NCBI RefSeq assembly: GCF_028009165.1 | Contig: NC_079243.1 | Span: 4,836,001 to 4,900,000, forward strand | Length of the DNA stretch: 64,000 nucleotides | Direction: 5' to 3' | From: Akanthomyces muscarius | Lineage: Eukaryota > Ascomycota > Sordariomycetes > Hypocreales > Cordycipitaceae | Shown here: positions 11,773-21,413 of the stretch, one piece after another | Position numbering within the stretch: the stretch's first letter is position 1 | How the letters are laid out: the number at the start of each line of letters is the position of its first letter | Notes under the pieces: generated by a model | Databases searched by the model: none | Told to the model about the DNA's origin: nothing | The model's input: only the letters and a program-made list of their open reading frames with translations | Position numbers and translations under genes: made by a program

Positions 11773-12825
11773 ATGAAGCCTTGGACTCTGTTTTTGCCAA
11801 GCCTGCTGGCCATAACATTACCAGCCGCGAGCGCAAGACGCGGCGGTGGTGGCGGCGGAGACGTGAGCTCTGGTGGTGGTGGTGGTAGCGCCGGTGACTC
11901 TTCATCCGGCGACTCTTCATCCGGCGACTCTTCATCCGGCGACGAGCATTGCGGAATACCCGATGTCCCACCAGTTTGGAAATGGGACCTGATCCCTTCT
12001 AACGCCCAGAATAACACCGGAATGAAGGGTGCAGGCTCGGGCTACGGCGGATCATTTTTTCACGGTGAAGCGTCGCTAAGCTTCATCATTACGGCGGGTC
12101 AGAGATGCCCTCTGAACGACATGCGATCAACACACATGCTCGGCTATGCCTGGATCGGCCCGCAGTCGTCGTACCCCGTTGGTCCAACGAACCCTGTCAT
12201 CATTGGGTTCAAAGCATGGGAAACAGACAAGTCGCTTGACAAAATTGGCGACTCGTATGCGTATATTAAAAAGGATCAGTTTTGTCCCAGGCAGCCAGAT
12301 CTGTTTCGGGTTTCGACAACGCATGGGTGGACAGATTTTATCGCTCGCAAGACTCGGGCTGCGGATTTCATGAATATGAACGTCACAGAAAGTACTAGCA
12401 ACCGGGAACAGGCGCTGTTCAACGCAACAATGGTGGATGAGCTCAATTTCGAGCCTACAGACAACGGGTTGCTTCTTTCACTACCCAGAGGAGCATGCTC
12501 TAGCTCCCGAGATTGGAATTTTCGAGTCCCAGATCAGTTGACCATGAATGGGTCCTTCACAAACACAACGCTCAATCTTGCTCTTTCTGGAAGAGGCAAC
12601 GCAACAAGCTCCAACAGCCGCGAAGCCAATCTGACTGCTGAGTTTAAGATAACTTTCACTGGGGTGTTTGACGCGGATAACTCCACACACATAATCAGCT
12701 TGCAACGGCAGGGCGGGCCGCTAGTTACCTGGGTGCAGAGTTCTGCTTTGCGTCATACGGCAATCAGTTGGAGCAGCAGTTTTGTGTATATTACAGCTCT
12801 CCTATTGTCGATATGGTCAAGCTGA
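11773..12825 (+). CDS. Secreted GPI-anchored-type surface protein with Gly/Ser repeats, unknown function
   Basis: Single exon, 350 residues. The ATG at 11773 is chosen because it starts a clear signal peptide (MKPWTLFLPSLLAITLPAASA); the frame is open further upstream. Next come a polyglycine region and the pentapeptide DSSSG repeated three times, encoded by a perfect 15-bp tandem repeat, and then a globular domain with several N-glycosylation sequons (NMNVTES, FNATM, NGSFTNTTL, NLTAE). The last 25 residues form a hydrophobic helix after a small-residue/Ser stretch, as in a GPI-attachment signal. No enzyme motif is recognised. A cell-wall or outer plasma-membrane location is inferred; the repeats resemble a flexible linker that spaces the domain from its N-terminus. 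Confidence 0.75.
   Translation: MKPWTLFLPSLLAITLPAASARRGGGGGGDVSSGGGGGSAGDSSSGDSSSGDSSSGDEHCGIPDVPPVWKWDLIPSNAQNNTGMKGAGSGYGGSFFHGEASLSFIITAGQRCPLNDMRSTHMLGYAWIGPQSSYPVGPTNPVIIGFKAWETDKSLDKIGDSYAYIKKDQFCPRQPDLFRVSTTHGWTDFIARKTRAADFMNMNVTESTSNREQALFNATMVDELNFEPTDNGLLLSLPRGACSSSRDWNFRVPDQLTMNGSFTNTTLNLALSGRGNATSSNSREANLTAEFKITFTGVFDADNSTHIISLQRQGGPLVTWVQSSALRHTAISWSSSFVYITALLLSIWSS
11896..11940 (+). repeat. 15-bp tandem repeat, three perfect copies
   Basis: The unit GACTCTTCATCCGGC occurs three times in a row in frame in the surface-protein gene, encoding DSSSG repeats. Confidence 0.95.
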
Positions 12826-14422
12826 AGAACTACGTGACTGGAAAGACTACAACATGGCCGCCGAGGAGGAGAAGCGTTAAAGTCGGGCCCAGAGCGAGTT
12901 AGCCATGAGGATAGACGCTGACTGTTCTTCACGCGGAGTGGCCTTTCTTAAAAGTACCCGAACGCTCAGCTTGAAGCCTCGTCTGGAACCTATACTTAAT
13001 TGGCTCCAAGATGCCAGTCAATGATATTTAGTTTTATTCTCAGGATAATTAGCGTCTAGCTTTAAGCATAGCGTGCCAAAAAACAAATTCAAACTAAACT
13101 AAATTAGACTTTAAATACTGGTGTACTTAACAGTTCTTGTTTACACTATTAGTTAGTAGCTTTATACTCATTACTTTACCGCTGCTACCCTAATTAGTCA
13201 TCAACGATACCTGAGTCTTAGAGCTGTAGGTTCTATGTTAGTAATACTAACAAGCGCCCTATATCTAGCACAATAAGGTTGCGTGACGCCCGCCTCTTTA
13301 GAATCAGAGCTACGCGGATGAAGTGAGTATTTTGAATTCTCTGACTTCTACTCCGGCGTCGCGTCGGCTTCCACTGCGCCTCATTTTTCTCGTGCGGGAC
13401 CAGCGGCAAGACCGGCATTGGTAACCTGGGGTAGATGTGAGTGGCTGAGCTAATGTTCCTCGTTGGGACGTGGCGTCGGAGGCAGTGAGACTGCGCTAGC
13501 TGGGCAGTCGCGTGGTTATGTGTATGAAAGGGAGCTGAGGAGCTATATCTTGCCCCCGAGATATAATAAACTATTAAATTTATTAGATTACTATCCATGT
13601 CCTAAGAGCTTTTAATTTCCAGATTAGTTGTAGAAATCTGTAGGTGCACGTACGTTGAAGGGCTACGCTGGAAAACCGACCGAGTCTCGGCGTCATTCGG
13701 GATGTTCGGTTATTATTGGGGCGAACGGGCACTGCCGGACCAATCATTCAGTGGACTGCTGCCATAACCTAACAGAAAAGGTCCAACAATAGAAGGGCAT
13801 TTGCCGGGTGGTAAGCTGAAGTTCTGACTGATATTGATATTATGCACACTATAAATGCCTCGTGACAAGCTCAGCAGATGCGTCGAGACAGCCGATAACA
13901 GCCAGTGCGACGGCGATCGTCTTGTACGCTTTTACGGTTGGGTTGCAAAACGTGCAGTATAATGCGCGCCATTTGAGCAGCCATAAGGGGTCAACCTGAG
14001 TTTGACCCGTCGCCCGTATATGCCACTGACTTACACCTTAAGTCATCTGCTTCGCTTTGATTGACTATATCCCGGCTAGCTTCGTGAGATTTCAGAGACG
14101 TCAGGTGTGCTTCTTGCCCGCATTTGAATACACCGGACAGTTTCGCATGGCGAAGGTACCCTGCAATACACATACCATGCATGCATATCAGTCACTGAAC
14201 GAACTTGGACGTGTAGCAGAAATTGTGGAAAAAAGAAACTCGATATTGCACATTTTTTGGCCGGCCCGAGACGCGTATGACGCTCAACTACGCCAAGGAC
14301 GCGTAAATAGCCCCTATCCTAACCTTGGAGCATCAACTTCTCGGCTCAAGACAATGCAGCCCGACCGTAACAACAAGGCTTTCAACCCCGCCAACCGATC
14401 GCGCACTTATAGCGCGAGGCAC
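12826..14422. other. Intergenic, AT-rich, no gene seen
   Basis: About 1.6 kb. Segments near 13020-13250 and 13550-13620 are rich in TA and TAA/TTA words, as in decayed transposon sequence mutated by repeat-induced point mutation, but no terminal repeats or reading frame are identified. Confidence 0.45.
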
Positions 14423-15111
14423 TTAAATTTTGTGGTCGGGCGGTTTCACCGTTCGCAAGACAATCGCCTCAAGTTGTTCATCGTTAGGATTCTGTGGATT
14501 CCAAACCAGCTGGTAGATTCCCTTTGTCTCTGTTGCGGCCGCGTAGAAGGGATTCTGCAACTTATTGTCGACTTTGGCAAAGACTGTCTGGCCAAAGAGT
14601 AGCAAGGCTAGCGCTTCGGTAGACGAATTTCCAACGCTTACCCGACTAGATGCACTCGAGGCTTCGAGAGTCACGTAGCCAGAGGTGAACGGGGGGTTTG
14701 GGTCGGTGGTGGTGTTGGAGTGGACGGTCCAAGCCGATGGTCCATTGGTGTCCCCGGTGACTGCGGCACCCTCAAATTAGCAATAAATTGGCGTCTGAGA
14801 GGTAGCCTCATCGTTTTACTCTGACGACTTCGGGAAAGGGGCAGAAAAGTAAAGCTCACAGTACACAGAGGTCAGGTTGGCGGGCGAGGTGAGGTTGGAC
14901 AGCATGACATGGCCTATTGTGATTTAGTGGTTATTTTCTTAGAACGATGCGATTTGAATTGGTACAAACCGTTCTCATAGAACAATGGGACAGCACTCAA
15001 GTCCCCACTGCTACCGTATGCATAAAAATTGAAGGTGCTCTGCGCTGCCACGGAGGGGAGCATAAGCGGTCCGAGCAAGCCGAGACATTTGGCGGAAGCG
15101 GACAGATACAT
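14423..15111 (-). CDS. Small secreted protein, unknown function
   Basis: Exons 14970-15111, 14860-14913 and 14423-14760 give 177 residues; introns of 56 and 99 nt have donors GTTTGT and GTGAGC and acceptors TAG and CAG, and all phases fit. The product begins with a signal peptide (MYLSASAKCLGLLGPLMLPSVAAQ) followed by STFNFYAYGSSGDLSAVPLFYENG, then a serine/threonine-rich region with N-glycosylation sequons and the segment TGDTNGPSAWTVHSN. Almost no cysteines follow the signal peptide. It ends in charged residues with no anchor, so it is probably released. I do not recognise the family. A TATA box sits about 75 nt upstream. Confidence 0.7.
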
Positions 15112-15184
15112 TGTTCATCAGTCTTTTCAGGTGTGGCTTAGACTCTTTCGGAAGACAGAGAAAATTTTGCGAGGATCAAGGCTC

Positions 15185-15192
15185 TATATATA
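15185..15192 (-). promoter_or_regulatory. TATA box of the small secreted-protein gene
   Basis: TATATATA on the minus strand, 74-81 nt before the ATG at 15111. Confidence 0.55.
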
Positions 15193-15618
15193 ATAATCGT
15201 GGGTTCCGTAGAAACGTCCCCGCCATGTTTTGCCGCCGCAGGCCAACCCTGCATTTTCATTAATCCACATCTTTAATCAGCGGATTACAAATTTACTACA
15301 ATATCACAAAGCAACGCTAGCTACGATCTCTGGCTGCATACATAGTACCTGTGACTTCCTTGACCGCCACCATGCAGCACCGCCGTACGCCATCCGCAGG
15401 CAATAGTTAGTCCCCCTGCACTTTTATTCAGCCGCTTTCTTAATCAGCGGAGTTGCAGCATCTCTATCCGACCCCGAGATGCGATGAACCATGTCTGATT
15501 CACGGTCTTTGACGAGACCGGAGACCCGACTCGGGGTCTCGGAGGAAACACATGGTCAATGATGTTTGAGTAAAGGGGAATTTAAAAATTGACCCGGTCT
15601 TAGATGATGGAAATTTTG

Positions 15619-15627
15619 TATAAATAG
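15619..15627 (+). promoter_or_regulatory. TATA box of the laccase gene
   Basis: TATAAATAG lies 138-146 nt upstream of the laccase ATG at 15765, a normal distance allowing for a 5' UTR. Confidence 0.65.
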
Positions 15628-15764
15628 CAACATACCTTCGCTGGAGTTCTGTTCAAACGCATAGCCAACTATCTTGGTTGATCTACAAACGAAGTCTACA
15701 TATAGAACATTCGTTTCTAACACCCAACACATCTTTTTGCACCACCCTTGCGCAATCTACTTCC

Positions 15765-17511
15765 ATGAAATCGTCACTATTCTTCGTTGGCGGGCTAGCT
15801 ACCCTTGCTCATTGTAGCGATCTGCAACCGCGGGTAGCATGTGCTGGCAACACAGCCGCGACACGATCCAAGTGGTGTGACCTCAGCATCGACACCAATT
15901 ACTATGATGTAGTCCCCACTACCGGCATCACCAGGGAATACTATTTCAACGTCGAGGAGCTGCAGGCGGCTCCGGATGGCTACTTGCGCACAGTGTACGC
16001 TGTTAACGGCCTCGTTCCGGGCCCAACCATTGTGGCCGACTGGGGGGACGTTGTCGTCGTCCATGTCAACAACAGTCTCGCTACGGCTCAAAATGGTACG
16101 TCGATTCATTTCCATGGCATACGCCAGAACTATACCAATCAAATGGACGGCGTGACCTCTATTACGCAATGCCCAATCGCTGTTGGCGATGTCATGACTT
16201 ATGTGTGGAGGGCCACCCAGTACGGTTCTTCATGGTACCACTCACATATTGGACTACAAGCCTGGGAGGGAGTCGCTGGTGCAATTCTCATCAACGGGCC
16301 AGCAACAGCAAACTATGACGTGGATAAAGGTACCATAATGCTGTCTGACTGGAGTCATCGGACTGCTGATGAGCTATATACCGTGGCACTTACGACTGGG
16401 CCGCCCGAGTTGGACACGGGCCTCATCAATGGCACAAATGTGTGGAACAATACTGGGACCATCGTTGGGCACAGATTCAACACATCTTTTACATCAGGCC
16501 AATCATACAGATTGAGGCTAATCAACGGAGCTATCGATACACAATTCAAATTCTCGATCGACAACCACACCATGAAGGTTATTGCTGCCGACCTTGTACC
16601 TATCAAGCCATACGATACCACAGTGCTTGACATCAGCATGGGTATGTATTCACAAACGTCTTGTACATCAGCGTGACGATTTTGACATTTATTTTTCTCC
16701 AGGCCAGAGATATGACGTCGTCGTGAGCGCAGACCAAGCGTCAGTCGCAAATAACTTCTGGATGCGTGCCATCCCACAAGTCGCCTGCTCCAACAACGCC
16801 AACACGGCCGATATCCGCGGCATAGTATACTACGGCAGCGAACCGGCTACCCCTACCACTACCGGCTACGACTATAAAGACGCCTGCATCGACGAGCCCG
16901 TCTCCAGTCTGGTGCCGTACCTGGCAGTCGATGCCGGCGAGCAGCACTGGGCCGACCTCGAGCAGGTCGACATTTTCAATGCCTCCGGCGTCTTCCTCTG
17001 GACGCTCAACGGGACTTCGTTTAACTCCAGCTGGACCAACCCGACACTACTGCAGCTATATAACAGAAACACCAATTATACCTCAGACAGCCACGTCATT
17101 CAGCTTGATGAGGCGGACCAGTGGGCGTACCTCATCATTGAGAACCAAAACGCCGTGCCTCATCCCATTCACCTCCACGGCCACGACTTCTTCATCCTCG
17201 GCCAGGGCAGCGGGGCTTACAACTCCAGTAATCTTTTAAGCCTGAAGAACGCTGTTCGCCGTGATGTTGCGATGCTCTCCGGCTCGGGATACCTGGTTCT
17301 GGCTTTCAAGACGGATAATCCCGGCGCGTGGCTAATGCACTGCCATATTGGATGGCATACGAATGCAGGCTTTGCTTTACAATTTTTAGAACAACCCGAG
17401 GTGGCGCAAAAGTTGATCAACTATGAGCTTCTGAATAGCACCTGCGCTGCATGGTCATCATACACGACCAAGTTGGCGATCGAGCAGCCCACTTATGATG
17501 ATGGCGTCTGA
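15765..17511 (+). CDS. Ascomycete multicopper oxidase (laccase)
   Basis: Exons 15765-16641 and 16703-17511 (61-nt intron, donor GTATGT, acceptor CAG) give 561 residues. The ATG at 15765 starts a signal peptide (MKSSLFFVGGLATLAHC), unlike the upstream in-frame ATG at 15678. All four copper-binding motifs are present: HFHG (115-118), WYHSH (157-161), HPIHLHGH and HCHIGWH (505-511). The residue in the axial position of the type 1 copper is Phe516. Three cupredoxin domains are in normal order. The C-terminus ends DDGV, resembling the DSGL/I/V plug that ascomycete laccases place in the solvent channel. It is a secreted oxidase of phenols using oxygen, possibly acting on lignin-derived compounds or in pigment formation. 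Confidence 0.95.
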
Positions 17512-18058
17512 TGCAGTGTGAAATCTTGGCTGTCGGCATTGGTACTTGGGAAGGTCATGATGGCCGATAATTACTTTGTACATTAACTTTACAGTTTGGC
17601 CCCTCGTACGCAATGGCAAATTTCTTCCGAATGTTATGGACAAGTAGATTTACGAGCAGCTAGCCTATCGTCTGTATCACAGCGTTCGGGCTCACAAGTT
17701 TCCCAACGTCAAGTCTTGGCTTCCGCTTCAAACGCATCCTGAAGCGAGGGTATGCTAGTTTGGTATTTTCTGCGAATTACTGTACTGAAATGAGGTTGTA
17801 AGATGCGTTTACCTAGGAATTTCCTTGTCTTGTTCACCCTTTGGACTTTTCACGAGGCCCCTTGCTACGCTGCCACTCACAATTCAGCAGAGTCTGAAGA
17901 AACACGGGTTACCCCCATTCCATGCTCGAATACCGGTGCCGATGGGCGAAGCTAATTCATGGCACCACCGAGAAACCACCCTTGCATTACTGTGGCTCCC
18001 AAAACCCGAACTGTCCGACCGTTTGTTTTGTTAGACAGCTGTCTCAAAAATGCTTTTG
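17512..18058. other. Convergent 3' intergenic region
   Basis: About 550 nt between the 3' ends of the laccase and NADPH oxidase genes. No coding signal is seen. Confidence 0.5.
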
Positions 18059-20119
18059 TTATGATTCTACTATAAAATGATATGTAATGCGACTTCCATC
18101 AACTCGACCCCGGGCTGTCAGCCGCCAGCATTTATCTGCTAGCATGACGCCAACCTCTGACGCACCGCAATAAAACACGCCGACGGCGCGCTCGGGGTCA
18201 TGGTCTTCACCATCATCGCTGCGTACTCGCTTTCTATTAGACTCGTTTCGGCTCGAATTTAGCTTTTGCACGTCTTCGTAGTGCTCGTTCAGGATACTGT
18301 CGAAATCTGGGCGTCCGAAGCTGGTTGCGTTGAGCAAGCCGGTAAGAGACGAGGCAGGATGATTATCGCTGCGGCTTGTTTCAAGAATCCAGCTAAATAT
18401 ATAGGCAACAATATTTGTATGCTTGGCTGTGATATGTGTGTTGATACGGATGTCGAGCTGCGAGGTGTTTGGTTGGCAGCGACGATTTTGCTGACTCATG
18501 GAAACGTGGTTGAGAAGATGAGATAGCCACGATAAGTTGTGCCGGTCGCGGACAATCCAGTGAAAGTCAGTTCGCCGATGCTTTCGGTGTCCTCGATGTA
18601 GGCTTTTGGCAGGAGATGGTGGCACCGTATCTAAAGATGAGGTATTGTATCCGGATTCCAATCGTTGACGGTGCTGCCATCCATGGTCCAAATCATCTTT
18701 CCGCTGCAGATCGGCAAGGATTGCCGAGAACGGTGTGATACCAACTCCTGCGCCGATGATGATAGAGTACCGGAAATCATGAAAGCGCTGCGCTGGCGCA
18801 CCAAATGGGCCGTTTATGGCAACCTTGATGGTCGGGCCCAGACCTCGTAGCTTAGAAGTCCAGTCACCGCTGGTTTTTATATGAAGTGTGATTGTCTTGT
18901 CGCGACAATACGAGATGGTGAATGGATGCCACTGAAAGGAGCTGATGTCCGGAACCAGCAACAAGATATACTGACCGGCCGTGTAGTCCCATATGCGGTA
19001 TTCTGGCATTTGAGCAGTTAGCTCGATCGTGTCGTTTGTCGAGAGTTCTATGGAAGCGTCGATGAGGTAGAAGCCTAGGGCTATGCGGGAAATTCTCTCA
19101 AACAACAACAAGAATGTCGGCAGCGCCAGTATATAGCCGAAGATCGATACTTGGAGCAGTTGAGAAGTGCCGTGTGCAATTGCCAAGGCGAGAATCGGGT
19201 ATAACAGAAGGTGAGCGAGCTGAAACAGGTTATAGTGATAGCGTCGCATTCGAGGCAGGCTCATCATTGCGACAACGTAGAAGAGGCCAAGCGCAGTAAG
19301 GCCCGTGGCTCCGGCTCTGGAGCGGATATAATCGATGTAGTGATGACCTGGCAACTTTTGTGCAATCACTCGAGTGACAGCTTCATCGTTTCTGGGCTCG
19401 CTGCCTTGGATGAATGTGCCTGTCAGGTGGCTAACGCCGTGTATGGTTGCCAGCAGGAGGCCCAGCGAGCAAATCCACATGTGAAATCTTCTCGAAAGAT
19501 CCAGGTTTAAAAACCGCACAACACAAGGCGATCTTCGTAAAATGGTCGTGAAGTATCTTGACATACTCAAAGTCATGAAGAAAAATGTCGGATACAAGGC
19601 TCCCGTGCATCCCTTGGCCACCACAATGCCAGGACCAAAGGCAGAGGTGTAGCGAACCGTGTCGTACTTGACTACTTCCGCAGCTGCAGAAGCCGCTATC
19701 GTGGCAACAACAAACGCAAGAAAAACAATTTCGTAGCAGTGGACAGCCCAGTATGCACGAAGGAGGCGCAAGGCGCCGCGACGCTGAAAGACGCCATCTT
19801 GTCGTCTCTCCTCCTTCCTGACCTGCACGAGAGACGGGACCTTCCAGCTTCGTATTCGACTGAAAAGATACTCGCGAGGTATAAGGGGCCCAGGTGCTCC
19901 TAGCATGTCCCGGAATGCATCTCGGCGCACGCGTGCATTTTCCACGGAAGACGTGTTGTTTGATTGTCGGGCGAGTTCGCTGTGCGTCTGTTCGAGACAC
20001 TGCTCCAAGTCGGAGCGGTCAATGTCACCGCCGCCGCCGCCCTTATCAAAAGAGTCGACAAATTCCGTGATTTCGTCGTCTCTGAGATATGGTACGTCTA
20101 TCACCATGATCAGCCGCAA
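18059..20119 (-). CDS. NOX-type NADPH oxidase with N-terminal EF-hand-like extension (NoxC/NOX5-like)
   Basis: Single exon, 686 residues. The N-terminus (about 9-50) resembles an EF-hand helix-loop-helix, but its loop is interrupted by five glycines (DKGGGGGDIDRSDL), so calcium binding is doubtful. A transmembrane ferric-reductase domain follows (about 125-345), with two haem-binding histidine pairs: H213/H227 (14 apart) and H303/H316 (13 apart), the NOX spacing. The FAD-binding motif is HPFTIS (398-403) and the NADPH pyrophosphate motif is GAGVGITPF (456-464). A C-terminal FYCGA segment, as in NOX enzymes, is retained, with a long linker at about 475-520. The enzyme would pass electrons from NADPH across a membrane to make superoxide, in differentiation or defence. 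The poly-Gly run comes from consecutive GGC/GGT codons. Confidence 0.88.
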   Translation of the reverse strand: MRLIMVIDVPYLRDDEITEFVDSFDKGGGGGDIDRSDLEQCLEQTHSELARQSNNTSSVENARVRRDAFRDMLGAPGPLIPREYLFSRIRSWKVPSLVQVRKEERRQDGVFQRRGALRLLRAYWAVHCYEIVFLAFVVATIAASAAAEVVKYDTVRYTSAFGPGIVVAKGCTGALYPTFFFMTLSMSRYFTTILRRSPCVVRFLNLDLSRRFHMWICSLGLLLATIHGVSHLTGTFIQGSEPRNDEAVTRVIAQKLPGHHYIDYIRSRAGATGLTALGLFYVVAMMSLPRMRRYHYNLFQLAHLLLYPILALAIAHGTSQLLQVSIFGYILALPTFLLLFERISRIALGFYLIDASIELSTNDTIELTAQMPEYRIWDYTAGQYILLLVPDISSFQWHPFTISYCRDKTITLHIKTSGDWTSKLRGLGPTIKVAINGPFGAPAQRFHDFRYSIIIGAGVGITPFSAILADLQRKDDLDHGWQHRQRLESGYNTSSLDTVPPSPAKSLHRGHRKHRRTDFHWIVRDRHNLSWLSHLLNHVSMSQQNRRCQPNTSQLDIRINTHITAKHTNIVAYIFSWILETSRSDNHPASSLTGLLNATSFGRPDFDSILNEHYEDVQKLNSSRNESNRKRVRSDDGEDHDPERAVGVFYCGASEVGVMLADKCWRLTARGRVDGSRITYHFIVES

Positions 20120-21413
20120 GTTGAAGCGGGCCAGCTTCGATGGCTAGTGGTCGGAGCGCTTTCCAGTAGAAAGGGGAGACGCATGACGGCCATTATTACG
20201 ACGGTTTTATTTAGCGTAACGTCTTGATATTAAAGCCAATGGTCTACACTAATGACACTGTCATTGAAAGAATTTACGCTTGTATAAGTGGTTTTTGAGT
20301 ATCCGGGATGTATCTTTCCGAGCCGGATGCTGCCCGACCCGAGGATCACCACGTGGCGTCACTGGGCGTATATGGGCAAGATTCCAAAGCATCTGAGACA
20401 AAAGGGGAATATGCTGCTGGCCTTTTCCTTCTTTCGCTTAGTTTCGATAAACAAAACAAGGTTTTGATTGATAACCAGAAAGAAAGAAGCGGCTCGTTTT
20501 GAGTATGCTTGTGCCGTGCGGAGACAAGGCTGGGTTCAGCTAACCCGCAACGTGACAACTTGTACGCATGTGCTTACAGTATCCTCCCTTTTCATTTGAA
20601 GAGCAGTAGTACTTTGAAGGCTAAAGGGGGTGAATAAGATTATGAAAGAAAAATGAAGAATTAAAAAAAGGAAGGTTTTGGGGGAGTTGTGGAAAAAAGG
20701 AACAAAAGTGGGAGCCAATTTATTATGCTTCTTCAGAAAGATCAGATAGGTGATGTATTCACCAACAGCTGAGAATACAGAATATGGCGCCCGGAATATT
20801 TATTAGAGCGAGCGATAAGACATTTAAACTCCATTGATGGTTGCGGTTTAGTAGCGCCTCATTTTAAAAGCGCCTCACGTTGCGGGATATGTCGATCCGC
20901 GCTATAGCTTCCATCGAGAATTTTGCGCCAAAACGGGGACGCCAGCACTTGTAATTGGTGAGCGCAACAGCCCCTTTCAAATCATAACAATTATACTTTT
21001 GCTCCGGTCGGCTAGCGATTCCACCGCCGCCCACCAGGCAGCCCTGCTGTGGTACAGTTTGCTAAATTTAGTGTCCGTCCAACTCCATCCTGTCAGGCCA
21101 CCTCTTTAGTGCTCCGACTTATAAAGACAAGTGCAACGACGTGGTGTCATTTGCTTGGTCGAGAACCGTGCATCGGAGCCGGCGCAATAGCATGTGGACG
21201 GGTCTTGCCTTGCGCCCGCCCGGTGGTCATCAGATGCACGCCCGATGCAACGCTGGCGGCCGTCTTTCTTGGGGTCTCGCGACAGTCCGTGAGACATGTT
21301 GTCTTTTTCTGACGGGCCGATGTCTTTCGTCTTTTCATCCTTCCCCTGTTCATTCCTGCACTCTGATCACCAAACAATCTTGAACCAGCGTTTTTAGTTG
21401 TCACGTAAACAGG
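20120..21413. other. Divergent promoter region between the NADPH oxidase and GH3 genes
   Basis: About 1.3 kb. It contains two close copies of AGCGCCTCA around 20851-20880 and no supported reading frame. It should hold both promoters. Confidence 0.5.

Larger units (their letters stand above)
15112..15764. other. Divergent promoter region between the secreted-protein gene and the laccase gene
   Basis: About 650 nt shared upstream region of two divergently transcribed secreted-protein genes, with a TATA box for each. At about 15500-15545 there is an imperfect run of GAGACC/GGTCTC words (gacgagaccggagacccgactcggggtctc) that can fold as an inverted repeat. No further gene is seen. Confidence 0.5.
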
